Made by a program: the position numbers and the translations under genes. The notes under the pieces were generated by a model. That model worked only from the letters and a program-made list of their open reading frames with translations, was not told the DNA's origin and did no database searches. 64,000 nt of DNA, taken from NCBI GenBank assembly GCA_947259225.1, contig CAMYLK010000015.1, positions 1 through 64,000 on the forward strand. Direction: 5' to 3'. This document shows, piece after piece, positions 35,945 through 45,290 of this stretch. The stretch is from an uncultured Desulfobulbaceae bacterium (GTDB lineage Bacteria; Desulfobacterota; Desulfobulbia; Desulfobulbales; Desulfobulbaceae). How positions within the stretch are numbered: position 1 is the first letter of the stretch; every line of letters starts with the position of its first letter.

Positions 35945-36949
35945 TTACAGGGGTTTATTCGCTTCCATGTGCAGAACCAGGTCCAGCATCCGGTTTGAAT
36001 AACCCCATTCATTATCATACCAGGACATTACCTTGACTGTTTTACCAACCACCCTGGTACAAATACCGTCAACTATTGAAGAATGCGGATCTCCCTGGAA
36101 ATCTATTGAAACCAGCGGTTCTTCAGTATAGCCAAGGTAGCGGTTTGCTGCTTCGCTGAGGGCTTTGTTAACCTGCGGTACAGTTGTCTCCTGCTCCACC
36201 TCCATAACCGCATCAACCATTGATACATTCGGGGTCGGAACCCGGACGGCCAACCCGTCAAATTTATTCTTGAGTTCCGGAATAACCAGAGAAACAGCCG
36301 CGGCTGCACCTGTTTTAGTCGGGATCATTGACATGGCAGCCGCCCGTGCCCTTCTTAAATCATTATGTGGAAAATCAAGGAGCCGCTGATCACCTGTATA
36401 GGCGTGTATCGTCGTCATCAGACCGCGCTTGATACCGAAATTATTCAGGATAATCTGGGCAAAGGGAGCCAGGCAGTTGGTTGTGCAGGAGGCGTTGGAG
36501 ACGACATGGTGCCGGGTTGGATCATATTCATCCTCATTTACTCCCATGACAATGGTTTTAACATCACCCTTGGCCGGAGCGGATATAATGACTTTCGCTG
36601 CTCCAGCGTCGATATGGGCCTGGGCAGAATCTCCGTCACGAAAAATACCGGTACATTCCAGAACATACTCCGCTCCCGTTTCCGACCAGGGTATATCATG
36701 GGGCTGTCGATGCCCGCTTACAGGAATAATTTTTCCGTTAACGGCAATTCCGTCATCTTCGACCTGTACATCTGCATCATAGGTCCCCATAATGGAATCA
36801 TACTTCAGCAGGTGGGACATCGTATTGACATCAGTCAGGTCGTTAATCCCTACAACTTCAATATCTCTGAATACCGGATCCTTACTGATCGCTCTGAAGA
36901 TATTTCTGCCGATCCTGCCAAACCCGTTAATTCCAATTTTTATTGACAT
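35945..36949 (-). CDS. gap: Type I glyceraldehyde-3-phosphate dehydrogenase
   Basis: 334-aa glycolytic/gluconeogenic enzyme. The NAD-binding GINGFGRIGRN is at the N-terminus and GINDLTD fits NAD preference; the catalytic Cys is in SNASCTTNCLAP. Full length. It follows the unknown 36979 gene on the same strand with a 29-bp gap and ends the aroK-aroC-glgA-orf-gap series. Confidence 0.97.
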   Translation of the reverse strand: MSIKIGINGFGRIGRNIFRAISKDPVFRDIEVVGINDLTDVNTMSHLLKYDSIMGTYDADVQVEDDGIAVNGKIIPVSGHRQPHDIPWSETGAEYVLECTGIFRDGDSAQAHIDAGAAKVIISAPAKGDVKTIVMGVNEDEYDPTRHHVVSNASCTTNCLAPFAQIILNNFGIKRGLMTTIHAYTGDQRLLDFPHNDLRRARAAAMSMIPTKTGAAAAVSLVIPELKNKFDGLAVRVPTPNVSMVDAVMEVEQETTVPQVNKALSEAANRYLGYTEEPLVSIDFQGDPHSSIVDGICTRVVGKTVKVMSWYDNEWGYSNRMLDLVLHMEANKPL

Positions 36950-36978
36950 TTTTTCCCCCTTGTTAATTACGCCACTGA

Positions 36979-37884
36979 TTACACCACACCAAGTAACTCT
37001 TTATTTTCGCTGACAATCTGCTGCAGCTGAACCATTCTGGTTATCGCTTCATCGCATGTCGGATTCGCCGCCAACGCTCTTTTGTATACTTTCAATGCCT
37101 GTGGAAACCACTGACCGTTCAGATAACTTCTTCCGGCAAGGCAAAAACCTTCGGCTTCATCACCGTAATACATGTCCCTGAAAATATCCTCCAGTTGTTC
37201 CCCCCAAAGCCTGCTTACAAGTTTCTCGCGTTCGATCAGTAAACGGACAACCAGCATATTTCCTGCCATCTGGGGCATCATGACCCGCAGCATATAACAG
37301 GCATGATTGAATAAAAAGGCTACCTGTTCCATTTGCCTGACCACATCTGCGGCGGCTCTTTTTATCATTCCCTGGACATCAATCATACTCTCGAGCTTGG
37401 GGACAGATGAATGAATACTCATGGGGCTTACCGGTATATCAATTGACTGTTCCTTCATTTTACATACAGCGGGTCCATACCTGTTAAGGAGATACATATT
37501 TTCCTTAAGCTTCATTGCCTCATGAAAAATAGAACCAATCAACCAGTCGACCAGGCTGCCGCCACCATCTTGTTCCTGCTTGTCCTCCGGCCATACCAGG
37601 TGACAGAGGTCCTTGAGTCGCCACAATGGACCTTTGTTGTTTTCCGAACCGACCATCAGGGTCATGAGGTCCCATGTCTCTGCCCACTTGTCACCTGGTT
37701 CATTGTCGAAAAAATCAGAACAGCCTCCCTGATAAGGATTCCGGCATTCTGCATAAATTTCGTAAATATCCTGAAAGGAACTGTGCAGTAAAAAAAACTC
37801 TTCAATGGCCTTGCGGACAAAAAAGTCCCTCCTTTTCTCAAACCATTTGTTAGGCAGGACAGCTGTGTTGTCTTTTTTTATCAA
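36979..37884 (-). CDS. Protein of unknown function with TPR-like C-terminus
   Basis: 301 aa, no signal peptide or membrane helix. Helical throughout; the last 60 residues (AEGFCLAGRSYLNGQWFPQALKVYKRALAANPTCDEA) have TPR spacing. The middle has Met-rich helices (MLRVMMPQMAGNMLVV). It overlaps the end of glgA by 4 bp, so it is translationally coupled to glycogen synthase and may serve polysaccharide metabolism, but no family is recognised. Confidence 0.75.
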   Translation of the reverse strand: MIKKDNTAVLPNKWFEKRRDFFVRKAIEEFFLLHSSFQDIYEIYAECRNPYQGGCSDFFDNEPGDKWAETWDLMTLMVGSENNKGPLWRLKDLCHLVWPEDKQEQDGGGSLVDWLIGSIFHEAMKLKENMYLLNRYGPAVCKMKEQSIDIPVSPMSIHSSVPKLESMIDVQGMIKRAAADVVRQMEQVAFLFNHACYMLRVMMPQMAGNMLVVRLLIEREKLVSRLWGEQLEDIFRDMYYGDEAEGFCLAGRSYLNGQWFPQALKVYKRALAANPTCDEAITRMVQLQQIVSENKELLGVV

Positions 37885-39545
37885 TGGTCCTGCTCCGTCG
37901 AATCAAAAGAACACGCCATCTGGATTGCCCTGCTATAGAGATCAAGGTATTGCCGCATAACTTTCTTCCAGGTATGCTTTTTATGAATAAGCTGTACAGC
38001 CTGTTTTTGGATTTGCTTGATTTTTTCCGGTTCGGCCCTGAATATGTCCAAGGCCTTCTGCACGGTCTCCGTGAGTGTATCTGCACTGTGTTTCGTGTAC
38101 GAAAAGCCTGTGTGTCCGTCAATAACCTTGACCAGGCCGCCGACCCGATGCACTATCGGTACATTCCCGAAAAGCTGTGCAATATAATCTGTCAAACCGC
38201 ATGGTTCAAATAGAGAAGGAATAAGGAAAAAGTCACCGGCAGCATAAATTTTCAAGGCAAGGTCCTGGTCATACCCCCGCAGAAAACAGACTTGACCGTT
38301 AAAATTTTCATTTTCAGCAATTGCAGTCATGCTGGTCTCAATCTCGGGATCTCCACTGCCGAGAACAAGCATCTGAAACTCCCTGTCCTTATCAAGCAAT
38401 GCGGCACAGGAGTCCGCCATCAGGTCCACACCCTTCTGATATGTCAACCGCCCGATAAAAGTAACAAGCGGCTGGTCTGGCCGGATAGCCAATCGGCCGA
38501 ACTGTTCGACCCGGGCACGCTTTCTCCTGCTGTTCAAAGAGCTGAGAAGTTTTTCCTTACACGTTCGCTTACCTTTCAGTTGGCCTCTCCTCACATCGAA
38601 TGCGGCAGGTAAACCGATCTGTTTTGGCTTTGCGGGGTCAAAATCCTCCGGATTAATACCATTGGTTATTCCGGTCAGCTTCACGCCATTTTTGATGAGG
38701 GCATGTCCGAGCCATCCGGTACGGCTGTCTTCAGGTGTCCCCTGGAGTTCAAGGGCATACTTCTCACTTACGGTATTCATAAGTGCATAATTTGAAGCAG
38801 CAATGAACGGGTCAAAGGCCCTGTCCAGTAGAGACGCACTAATTACCCGGTCAGGCAGGCCGGTGACGGCCTGGGCAAAATGCAGGTCCTCAACTTCCTG
38901 ATGATAGCCGGTTCCGGCATTATGAATTGTTACCACGGTACCGGTATAGCGGAAATAGTGACGATATCCTTCTATCTCCCTGAGCATAGCGGGTATGACT
39001 GCTGAATGACCATCCTGACAATGAATGACATCAGGCTTTTCTCCGATAACAGTCATTAGGGCAAGGGCTGCCTTCTGCAGCAGTATGTTCATGGCAAAAT
39101 AATCATAGTGACCTGATCCCTGTCTCTGCCACGAACGCTGACTCTCTTCTTCTGCAGTATAGGTATATACACCGAGTTTTTCAGCAAACCTGTCCGCTTC
39201 TACCAGAAAAATACTCACTCCACTTTTTTCACGATGCCAGATCGACACTGTTTCCCGGCGGTTTTCACCGGGATAGTTCATGTCAATATCGAGATAATCA
39301 TAGCAGTAGCCGGCCGCAGAAGGAACGTTTCGGGGTGACGGCAGATTGAATGGACTGAAACCATCTGATTTCGGGTTCATGAACCCGTACCTGGGAAGTA
39401 CAACCCTGACCTGGCTTTTGCCATGCTCAACAAGAGCCTCTGACAGCTGCCGACAGACATCCTTAACCCCTCCTGCCCCGGCAAGCCCATCATATTCACG
39501 GGTAATCATCCATATGGAATTTACCTCGGATTTACTCACAGTCAT
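37881..39545 (-). CDS. glgA: Glycogen synthase (GT5 family)
   Basis: 554-aa glycosyltransferase building alpha-1,4-glucan from a nucleotide-glucose donor. Both Rossmann lobes are present: [17 protein letters not shown] in the N-terminal half and [30 protein letters not shown] in the C-terminal half (E-x7-type catalytic block). The usual KTGGLADV loop near the start reads GAGGVKDV (23-30), so the donor-binding Lys is not at the usual spot. Overlaps the end of aroC by 14 bp. Confidence 0.9.
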   Translation of the reverse strand: MTVSKSEVNSIWMITREYDGLAGAGGVKDVCRQLSEALVEHGKSQVRVVLPRYGFMNPKSDGFSPFNLPSPRNVPSAAGYCYDYLDIDMNYPGENRRETVSIWHREKSGVSIFLVEADRFAEKLGVYTYTAEEESQRSWQRQGSGHYDYFAMNILLQKAALALMTVIGEKPDVIHCQDGHSAVIPAMLREIEGYRHYFRYTGTVVTIHNAGTGYHQEVEDLHFAQAVTGLPDRVISASLLDRAFDPFIAASNYALMNTVSEKYALELQGTPEDSRTGWLGHALIKNGVKLTGITNGINPEDFDPAKPKQIGLPAAFDVRRGQLKGKRTCKEKLLSSLNSRRKRARVEQFGRLAIRPDQPLVTFIGRLTYQKGVDLMADSCAALLDKDREFQMLVLGSGDPEIETSMTAIAENENFNGQVCFLRGYDQDLALKIYAAGDFFLIPSLFEPCGLTDYIAQLFGNVPIVHRVGGLVKVIDGHTGFSYTKHSADTLTETVQKALDIFRAEPEKIKQIQKQAVQLIHKKHTWKKVMRQYLDLYSRAIQMACSFDSTEQDH

Positions 39546-40644
39546 CTTGCGCTTTTTTCCTCAAAGTTTTTGCAGCTTCTTCTAAAACCAGCTGACGCAG
39601 GAGATGATCCGCCAGGGTCAGCCGTACCATTGCCTCGCATACCGGGACGATTCGAGGTATCGCCGAAATATCGTGACGGCCCCCGACCTTGATGGAGACA
39701 GGTTCGTTGTTAAGATTAATGGTCTGCTGCTCCTTGAAAATGGACGGTATGGGCTTGACTGCTGCCCGCACGATAATATGGTCCCCGTTGGATATTCCGG
39801 CAAGAATGCCCCCGGCGTTGTTGCCAAGAAAACCTGAAGGGGAAATTGTGTCATTGTTTTCTGAACCAAACATTTCTGCTGCCTGAAAACCGGAACCTAT
39901 CTCCACTCCCTTTACCGCCCCGATGGACATAAGGGCCCGGGCCAACTCGCCGTCGAGCTTGTCAAAGACAGGCTCACCCAGACCGGCTGGACAGACCGCC
40001 CGTATTTCTACCACCCCTCCCAGAGTATCCCCCTGCTGCCGCACTTCATCTATCCGTTGCTCCATTTTTTCAGCAGCCACACTGTCCGGACAAAAAAAAC
40101 GATTCTCATGTATCAGGGCCAAGTCCCTCTTTGAAGCCTTGACTCCGCCAAGAGCTACCGTGTACCCCGTTACTTCCATGTTGTAAGCTTTGAGGAGTTG
40201 GCTGGCTACAGCACCGGCTGCCACCCTGCCGGCTGTTTCGCGAGCCGACGCTCTTCCTCCCCCCCGGTGATCACGAATACCGTATTTGGTCTGATATGTA
40301 ATATCCCCATGTCCTGGCCGGAAAACATCTTTGAGGTGATCATAGGACTTTGACTGTGCATCCTTGTTGAAAATCACCAGTGAAATGGGTGTCCCGGTTG
40401 TCAGTTCGCATTCGCCGCCCTCAGGACGGAATGTTCCTGACAGGATTTCAACCTTATCCGGTTCCTTCCTGGGACTTTCCCCTTTTCCCTTTCCAGGCCG
40501 CCGCTTATCAAGTTCCTGTTGAATTATTTCCGGTGTCAGCTGAATGCCCGGCGGACAGCCGTCAATGACAGCTCCTATAGCCGTTCCATGGGATTCACCC
40601 CAGGTTGTCACCTTAAACAACCTGCCAAATGTATTTCCTGCCAT
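39532..40644 (-). CDS. aroC: Chorismate synthase
   Basis: 370-aa FMN-dependent enzyme making chorismate from EPSP, last step of the shikimate pathway. Family blocks: [15 protein letters not shown] at the start, [24 protein letters not shown], and SIKVGGRHD near the end. Full length (350-390). Follows aroK by 9 bp. Confidence 0.97.
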   Translation of the reverse strand: MAGNTFGRLFKVTTWGESHGTAIGAVIDGCPPGIQLTPEIIQQELDKRRPGKGKGESPRKEPDKVEILSGTFRPEGGECELTTGTPISLVIFNKDAQSKSYDHLKDVFRPGHGDITYQTKYGIRDHRGGGRASARETAGRVAAGAVASQLLKAYNMEVTGYTVALGGVKASKRDLALIHENRFFCPDSVAAEKMEQRIDEVRQQGDTLGGVVEIRAVCPAGLGEPVFDKLDGELARALMSIGAVKGVEIGSGFQAAEMFGSENNDTISPSGFLGNNAGGILAGISNGDHIIVRAAVKPIPSIFKEQQTINLNNEPVSIKVGGRHDISAIPRIVPVCEAMVRLTLADHLLRQLVLEEAAKTLRKKAQDDCE

Positions 40645-40653
40645 ATCTTTTCC

Positions 40654-41238
40654 TTAACCGGGAAATCCCGCAGAGATTTCCCTCTCAATCATCGTTACTA
40701 TTTCTTCCGGCGTCAGTGCTGTTGTGTCTAGACTCATATCAGACCCCTCCAGATAGAGGGGACTGCGTGACGCCAGTATTTCCTCAACTTCATTCTTGTT
40801 TCCATCACCCGTCAACGGGGGGCGCTGAGCAGCATTTGCCTCATCCTGTTTCATTCGATAACGAATGGTTGCTATATCCGCCTGCAGCCAGACAACCAGG
40901 CTGTTTCTTCTCAAACGGTTCCATTCATCGGGATGCAGGACAGCCCCTCCCCCGGTGGAAATGACCGCATGAGTGACACCGGCCAGTTTCGCGAGAAGCT
41001 CCTGTTCCCTCTGCCGGAAGGCAGCCCAGCCTTCCCTGTCGACATACTCAGCCACACTGCACTCCAATCCAACACACAACCGGGTATCTGTATCAATGAA
41101 ATCGAGCCCGAGACGCTCTGCCAGCTTGCTTCCGACAGCGGACTTGCCCGTTGCTCTGAAACCTGTCAGAATTATCCGTTCGAGAGGGTTAGGCCGTTGA
41201 AAAAGATGCGCTGTTTTTTTTTCTTGTGGTGTTAACAT
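40654..41238 (-). CDS. aroK: Shikimate kinase
   Basis: 194-aa kinase for shikimate 3-phosphate. Walker A GFRATGKSAVG (about 26-36), DTDTRL shikimate-binding block, and ISTGGGAVL. About 20 residues longer at the N-terminus than E. coli AroK; an internal start is possible, though the upstream ATG is in a reasonable position. First gene of the aroK-aroC-glgA series, divergent from cbpA. Confidence 0.94.
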   Translation of the reverse strand: MLTPQEKKTAHLFQRPNPLERIILTGFRATGKSAVGSKLAERLGLDFIDTDTRLCVGLECSVAEYVDREGWAAFRQREQELLAKLAGVTHAVISTGGGAVLHPDEWNRLRRNSLVVWLQADIATIRYRMKQDEANAAQRPPLTGDGNKNEVEEILASRSPLYLEGSDMSLDTTALTPEEIVTMIEREISAGFPG

Positions 41239-41371
41239 AAAGGAAACCTGCTCTTTTGTTCAAGAGCAAAGCGTTCAGGTTACTTTTTTCTTTTTTTTCA
41301 CTGTGATATACTTATTGTAATCTGTATATATATGCAAAGCAAAGAAGAAAGAATATACGTCTGCACGGGAT

Positions 41372-42319
41372 ATGGAATATAGGGATTATTATAAAATACT
41401 AGGCGTCAAGAGAGATGCCTCACAGGATGAAATCAAACGGGCATACCGCAGTCTTGCCCGCAAGTACCATCCCGATGTCAACAAGGATACTGATGCTGAA
41501 GCGAAATTCAAGGATGTCGGTGAGGCATATGAGGTACTGAAAGACCCTGAAAAACGAACCGCTTATGACAAGTTCGGGTCCGACTGGAAGGCGGGCCAGG
41601 ATTTTAAACCGCCACCCAACTGGGATGCCGGATTTGAATTTTCCGGTCAAGGCTTCGCCGGATCAGAACAAGGCGGGTTCAGTGACTTTTTTGAGGAACT
41701 TTTCGGGCACGGCCAATTTAGAGGATTTTCAGGAGCAGGACAACGGACTTCCAGCTTCCGAATGCAGGGTGAAAACCAGTATGCCAAAATTGTCATCCGC
41801 CTCGAGGATGCCTATCACGGTTCCAAACAGACTATAACCCTGTCACGGGCCAAAGTGGATGAAAGCGGGCATGTAAGGACGGAACCTCATACCCTTCATG
41901 TTACCATTCCCAAGGGTATAACCGAGGGACAGCGGATCAGGCTTGAGGGCCAGGGCAGCCCAGGATTCGGCGGTGGCCCCAACGGGGATCTTTTCCTTGA
42001 GATTGCCTTTGAAAGGCATCATCTTTTCCACGCAGAAGGGCGAAATATACATCATACCCTTGCTATTACGCCGTGGGAGGCGGCGCTCGGTGCGGCAGTG
42101 ACCGTCCCGACCCTGGGAGGCAATGTTGAGATAAAAATACCGCCTGGCTCACAGGGAGGTCGTAAACTGAGACTGAACGGTCGCGGTTTGTGCAGTAAAA
42201 GCAAGAGCGGGGACCAGTATAATACACTTCGCATTGTTGTTCCCGAACCGCAAAGCGAAGAGCAGAAGAAACTCTACCGGGAAATGGCTCAACTGATGCC
42301 GACAAACCCCAGAATATAA
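41372..42319 (+). CDS. cbpA: DnaJ-like co-chaperone CbpA
   Basis: 315-aa class II J-protein stimulating DnaK. J domain at 1-70 with H33-P34-D35, then a Gly/Phe-rich linker (about 85-130) and two C-terminal substrate-binding domains (about 140-305). The four-Cys zinc region of DnaJ is missing. The next gene is its usual partner CbpM. Confidence 0.95.
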   Translation: MEYRDYYKILGVKRDASQDEIKRAYRSLARKYHPDVNKDTDAEAKFKDVGEAYEVLKDPEKRTAYDKFGSDWKAGQDFKPPPNWDAGFEFSGQGFAGSEQGGFSDFFEELFGHGQFRGFSGAGQRTSSFRMQGENQYAKIVIRLEDAYHGSKQTITLSRAKVDESGHVRTEPHTLHVTIPKGITEGQRIRLEGQGSPGFGGGPNGDLFLEIAFERHHLFHAEGRNIHHTLAITPWEAALGAAVTVPTLGGNVEIKIPPGSQGGRKLRLNGRGLCSKSKSGDQYNTLRIVVPEPQSEEQKKLYREMAQLMPTNPRI

Positions 42320-42334
42320 GTGGGGGCAGGAACT

Positions 42335-42640
42335 ATGACCGAAAAAATCACCTACCTGACCGGATTTGTGATCGATGAGGAAATGGAGTGCAGCCTGAGG
42401 GACCTTTGCAGAATATGTAATATCCAGACAGAAATTGTACAAGATATGATCGATGAAGGTTTAATAAGCCCGACGGGTTCAGAACCTGTGGAATGGCGAT
42501 TCAGTGCAGTGGAAATCCGCCGCATTCAGGTCTCAATCAGGCTGCAGCGAGACCTCCGTGTCAACCTGCCCGGCTGCGCCCTGGTATTGGATCTCATGGA
42601 AGAGCTTGAAGAGCTCAGGCGGCTGACCCATATCCGTTAA
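42335..42640 (+). CDS. cbpM: Chaperone modulator CbpM-like protein
   Basis: 101 aa starting at MTEKITYL (42335), with GGGGGCAGG upstream. MerR-like helix-turn-helix fold: LRDLCRICNIQTEIVQDMIDEGLI then FSAVEIRRIQVSIRLQRDL. CbpM binds the J domain of CbpA and blocks its co-chaperone action. It follows cbpA by 15 bp. Confidence 0.88.
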   Translation: MTEKITYLTGFVIDEEMECSLRDLCRICNIQTEIVQDMIDEGLISPTGSEPVEWRFSAVEIRRIQVSIRLQRDLRVNLPGCALVLDLMEELEELRRLTHIR

Positions 42641-42759
42641 CTCAGATCCCTTAAGCAGAATTTATTTCCCGCGGCTGAGAACACCCAACACTCAATTAAT
42701 TTCACGGGACAAACATCCAGTTTCTTCACGTATTTTTTTACAGGAGGCATGGTCAGCGG

Positions 42760-44127
42760 ATGAATTTTGACATTGTGAACATAAACAATCCCCTTACCAT
42801 CGCAGTTATTATTCTCTGCGTAAGCCTGACCCTGTTTCTCTGCTGGACCACAATTGCCCTGCTGAGGGAACGAAGGTATAATCTTCTTCTTTCATTTCGT
42901 GAGGAACACCATACCTCTGATGTTGTTGCTCTCAAGGAGACAATAGAGCGTCTCCGCAATGAACGTAGCAGTCTTTTTGCCGAGAATCGTGATCTGTCCT
43001 CCAGGGTATCCGCCCAGCAAACTGCCTTGGCCGAATCTGAAAAACAGGCCGATGCCCAGCTCTCACTGCTGACCTCCACCCGTGACCAGATGGAAAAGGA
43101 CTTCCGGATCATGGCAGAAAAAATCCTTGCCGAGAAAAGCAGCACCATCAGCGCCACCCATCAGCTCGAACTGAACAACCTGTTACAGCCTGTCCGGGAA
43201 CAGCTTGGTGAATTCAGGAAAAAGGTAGAGGATGTTCATGCCGAAGAATCGAAGGACCGTATCATTCTGGTCAAGGAGATCGAACACCTGAAAAAATTAA
43301 ACCTGCAGATCAGTGAAGACGCAGTCCATCTTACTTCGGCCCTCAAAGGCCAGAGCAAAGTTCAGGGCCTCTGGGGCGAAATGATTCTGGAGCGGCTCCT
43401 TGAAGATTCAGGACTGAAAAAAGGACATGAATATCAAACGCAGGTCGCCCTCAAAGACAGTAACGGCCATTCCAAATTTCCGGATGTGCTTATCCGTCTG
43501 CCGCAGGACAGGGTCATCATCGTAGACGCCAAGGTATCTCTCAACGCATTTGAAATGGCAAGCAGGGCTGAACATCCTCAGCAGGAGCTGAAATATATAA
43601 AAAAGCATCTCGACTCGCTCAAAAAGCATATTGCCGGTCTTGCGGAAAAAGAATACCACCTCCTGGAAAATATCCAAACCCCTGATTTCGTGCTGCTTTT
43701 TGTTCCCACGGAAGGAGCTTTTCAAACTGCTGTCACGCATGATCCTGACTTGATAACCATGGCCATGCAGAAAAAAATAATCCTCGCCAGCCCATCCACC
43801 CTGATTGCCATCCTCAAAATAATTCATCATATGTGGCGCCAGGAAGAGCAAACCCGCAACAGTTTAGCTATTGCCAAACAGGCCGGGAATCTTTATGGTA
43901 AATTTATAGGTTTTGTCGAGGCCTTTGAAGAAATAGGGGCCCGGCTCGACCAGAGCCGGGATGCCTGGGAGACAGCAAGAAACCGTTTGTCCCAAGGGCG
44001 CGGCAACCTGATCAGCAGGGCGGAAAAAATGAGATCTCTGGGTGTGCAAAGCAGCAAAACACTACCCCGGTCATTATCTGCAGACCAGGAAAAACTCTAC
44101 GATCCGGAAACGTATACTCCGCACTGA
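42760..44127 (+). CDS. rmuC: RmuC family DNA recombination protein
   Basis: 455 aa: membrane helix (about 12-34), coiled coil (about 55-150) and an RmuC nuclease-like domain (about 180-400) with KVQGLWGEMILERLLEDSGL, RLPQDRVIIVDAKVSLNAF and LLFVPTEGAF. The PD-(D/E)xK-like IIVDAK is intact. RmuC limits inversion at short repeats, of some interest given the inverted repeats in this window. Confidence 0.94.
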   Translation: MNFDIVNINNPLTIAVIILCVSLTLFLCWTTIALLRERRYNLLLSFREEHHTSDVVALKETIERLRNERSSLFAENRDLSSRVSAQQTALAESEKQADAQLSLLTSTRDQMEKDFRIMAEKILAEKSSTISATHQLELNNLLQPVREQLGEFRKKVEDVHAEESKDRIILVKEIEHLKKLNLQISEDAVHLTSALKGQSKVQGLWGEMILERLLEDSGLKKGHEYQTQVALKDSNGHSKFPDVLIRLPQDRVIIVDAKVSLNAFEMASRAEHPQQELKYIKKHLDSLKKHIAGLAEKEYHLLENIQTPDFVLLFVPTEGAFQTAVTHDPDLITMAMQKKIILASPSTLIAILKIIHHMWRQEEQTRNSLAIAKQAGNLYGKFIGFVEAFEEIGARLDQSRDAWETARNRLSQGRGNLISRAEKMRSLGVQSSKTLPRSLSADQEKLYDPETYTPH

Positions 44128-44162
44128 CATCAAGGAACCAACCCTTACAACTGGAGGAGAAA

Positions 44163-44606
44163 ATGAAAAATTTGACCTTAATTCTTGTAGTAGTCATCAG
44201 CCTTTTTCTGGCGTCCTGCGCCGATATGAACAAAGCCCAGAAAGGGGCCGTAGGTGGTGCTGCCGGAGGGGCCCTGATTGGCCAGATTATAGGCCACAAC
44301 ACAGAGGCAACATTAATCGGGATGGCTGTTGGAACCATGCTCGGCTACATTGTCGGCAACGAAATGGACAAGTACGACCGGGAACAGCTCAACCATGTGT
44401 ACGAAAGAGGAGTTTCAAACAGCCCGTCGTCCTGGGTCAACCCTGATAGCGGCAACAGGTATCAGGTGACACCTCAACCTGCCACGAAAACCGGCAATAA
44501 AGTCTGCCGTAAAGCTGAGATCCAGACTGTTATAGACGGCAAACAGGAAACTACCTATGCGACTGCCTGCCGTGATGAATATGGTCAGTGGCAGATTCAA
44601 CAATAA
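44163..44606 (+). CDS. Glycine-zipper lipoprotein
   Basis: 147 aa. Lipobox LASC gives a lipid-anchored Cys at residue 20. A glycine-zipper pair follows (KGAVGGAAGGALIGQIIG and GMAVGTMLGYIVGN), the SlyB/17-kDa-antigen type. The C-terminal part resembles surface-antigen domains (CRKAEIQTVIDGKQETTYATACR). Likely an outer-membrane lipoprotein. GGAGG precedes the ATG. It ends 1 bp before yjbQ. Confidence 0.88.
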   Translation: MKNLTLILVVVISLFLASCADMNKAQKGAVGGAAGGALIGQIIGHNTEATLIGMAVGTMLGYIVGNEMDKYDREQLNHVYERGVSNSPSSWVNPDSGNRYQVTPQPATKTGNKVCRKAEIQTVIDGKQETTYATACRDEYGQWQIQQ

Positions 44607-44607
44607 A

Positions 44608-45015
44608 ATGGGAATGACATCGGGAAAATTTTCGGTTTCCACCTCCAGTCACATGGAGTTTGCGGATATCACCGCGCAGGTACAGAAAGCCGTTGCCGAC
44701 AGTGGTGTCGGTGACGGCGTCTGTTATGTGTACAATCCGCATACGACTGCCGGCCTGACTATCAACGAAGGGGCTGACCCGGCCGTGCAGAGTGATCTGA
44801 TCGGTGTTTTCCGCCAGATCGTGCCGAAGGATTATCCTTATCGTCATATGGAAGGCAATTCACCATCTCATATGATGGCAACCCTTACGGGCAGTAGCGT
44901 CTCTGTATTCATTGAATCAGGTCGTTTGGTACTAGGTACCTGGCAGCGAATTTTCTTCTGTGAATTTGACGGCCCCAGGAACCGCAAGGTGCGGTGGAAA
45001 ATCATCGAAGGCTAG
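44608..45015 (+). CDS. YjbQ family protein (UPF0047)
   Basis: 135 aa from MGMTSGKF (44608); the longer frame to 44557 runs inside the preceding lipoprotein gene. UPF0047 blocks: YNPHTTAGLTINEGADP, RHMEGNSPSHMMATLTG and LGTWQRIFFCEFDGPR. Homologues show weak thiamine-phosphate synthase activity, but the true role is not settled. Confidence 0.92.
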   Translation: MGMTSGKFSVSTSSHMEFADITAQVQKAVADSGVGDGVCYVYNPHTTAGLTINEGADPAVQSDLIGVFRQIVPKDYPYRHMEGNSPSHMMATLTGSSVSVFIESGRLVLGTWQRIFFCEFDGPRNRKVRWKIIEG

Positions 45016-45017
45016 TC

Positions 45018-45266
45018 ATGGGAACCGATCATAATACAGAGACCCACAATATAATTTTTGGTTTGAACAGAAAAGAAGACGAGCGTTCCCTTGTTTCATT
45101 TCTCGAACATTTCTGTGAGAAACGGCTTACTACCATTCTCATTCCCCGCATGACCGATGATGAAATTACAGAAACTGTACACTTCCTTACCGGTATCATG
45201 CGAAATCACCTGAGTAAAAAGGAATATCACGCCCTTTTTCTCGGTGAACATGATCACCCGCATTGA
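45018..45266 (+). CDS. Small cytoplasmic protein of unknown function
   Basis: 82 aa from MGTDHNTE (45018), 2 bp after yjbQ. Hydrophilic, with a long helix (LVSFLEHFCEKRLTTILIPRM) and a His-rich end (LGEHDHPH). No family recognised. Tight spacing to yjbQ and ubiD suggests a shared operon. Confidence 0.7.
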   Translation: MGTDHNTETHNIIFGLNRKEDERSLVSFLEHFCEKRLTTILIPRMTDDEITETVHFLTGIMRNHLSKKEYHALFLGEHDHPH

Positions 45267-45290
45267 AACCTCTTTTCCAGCCTGCAAAAA

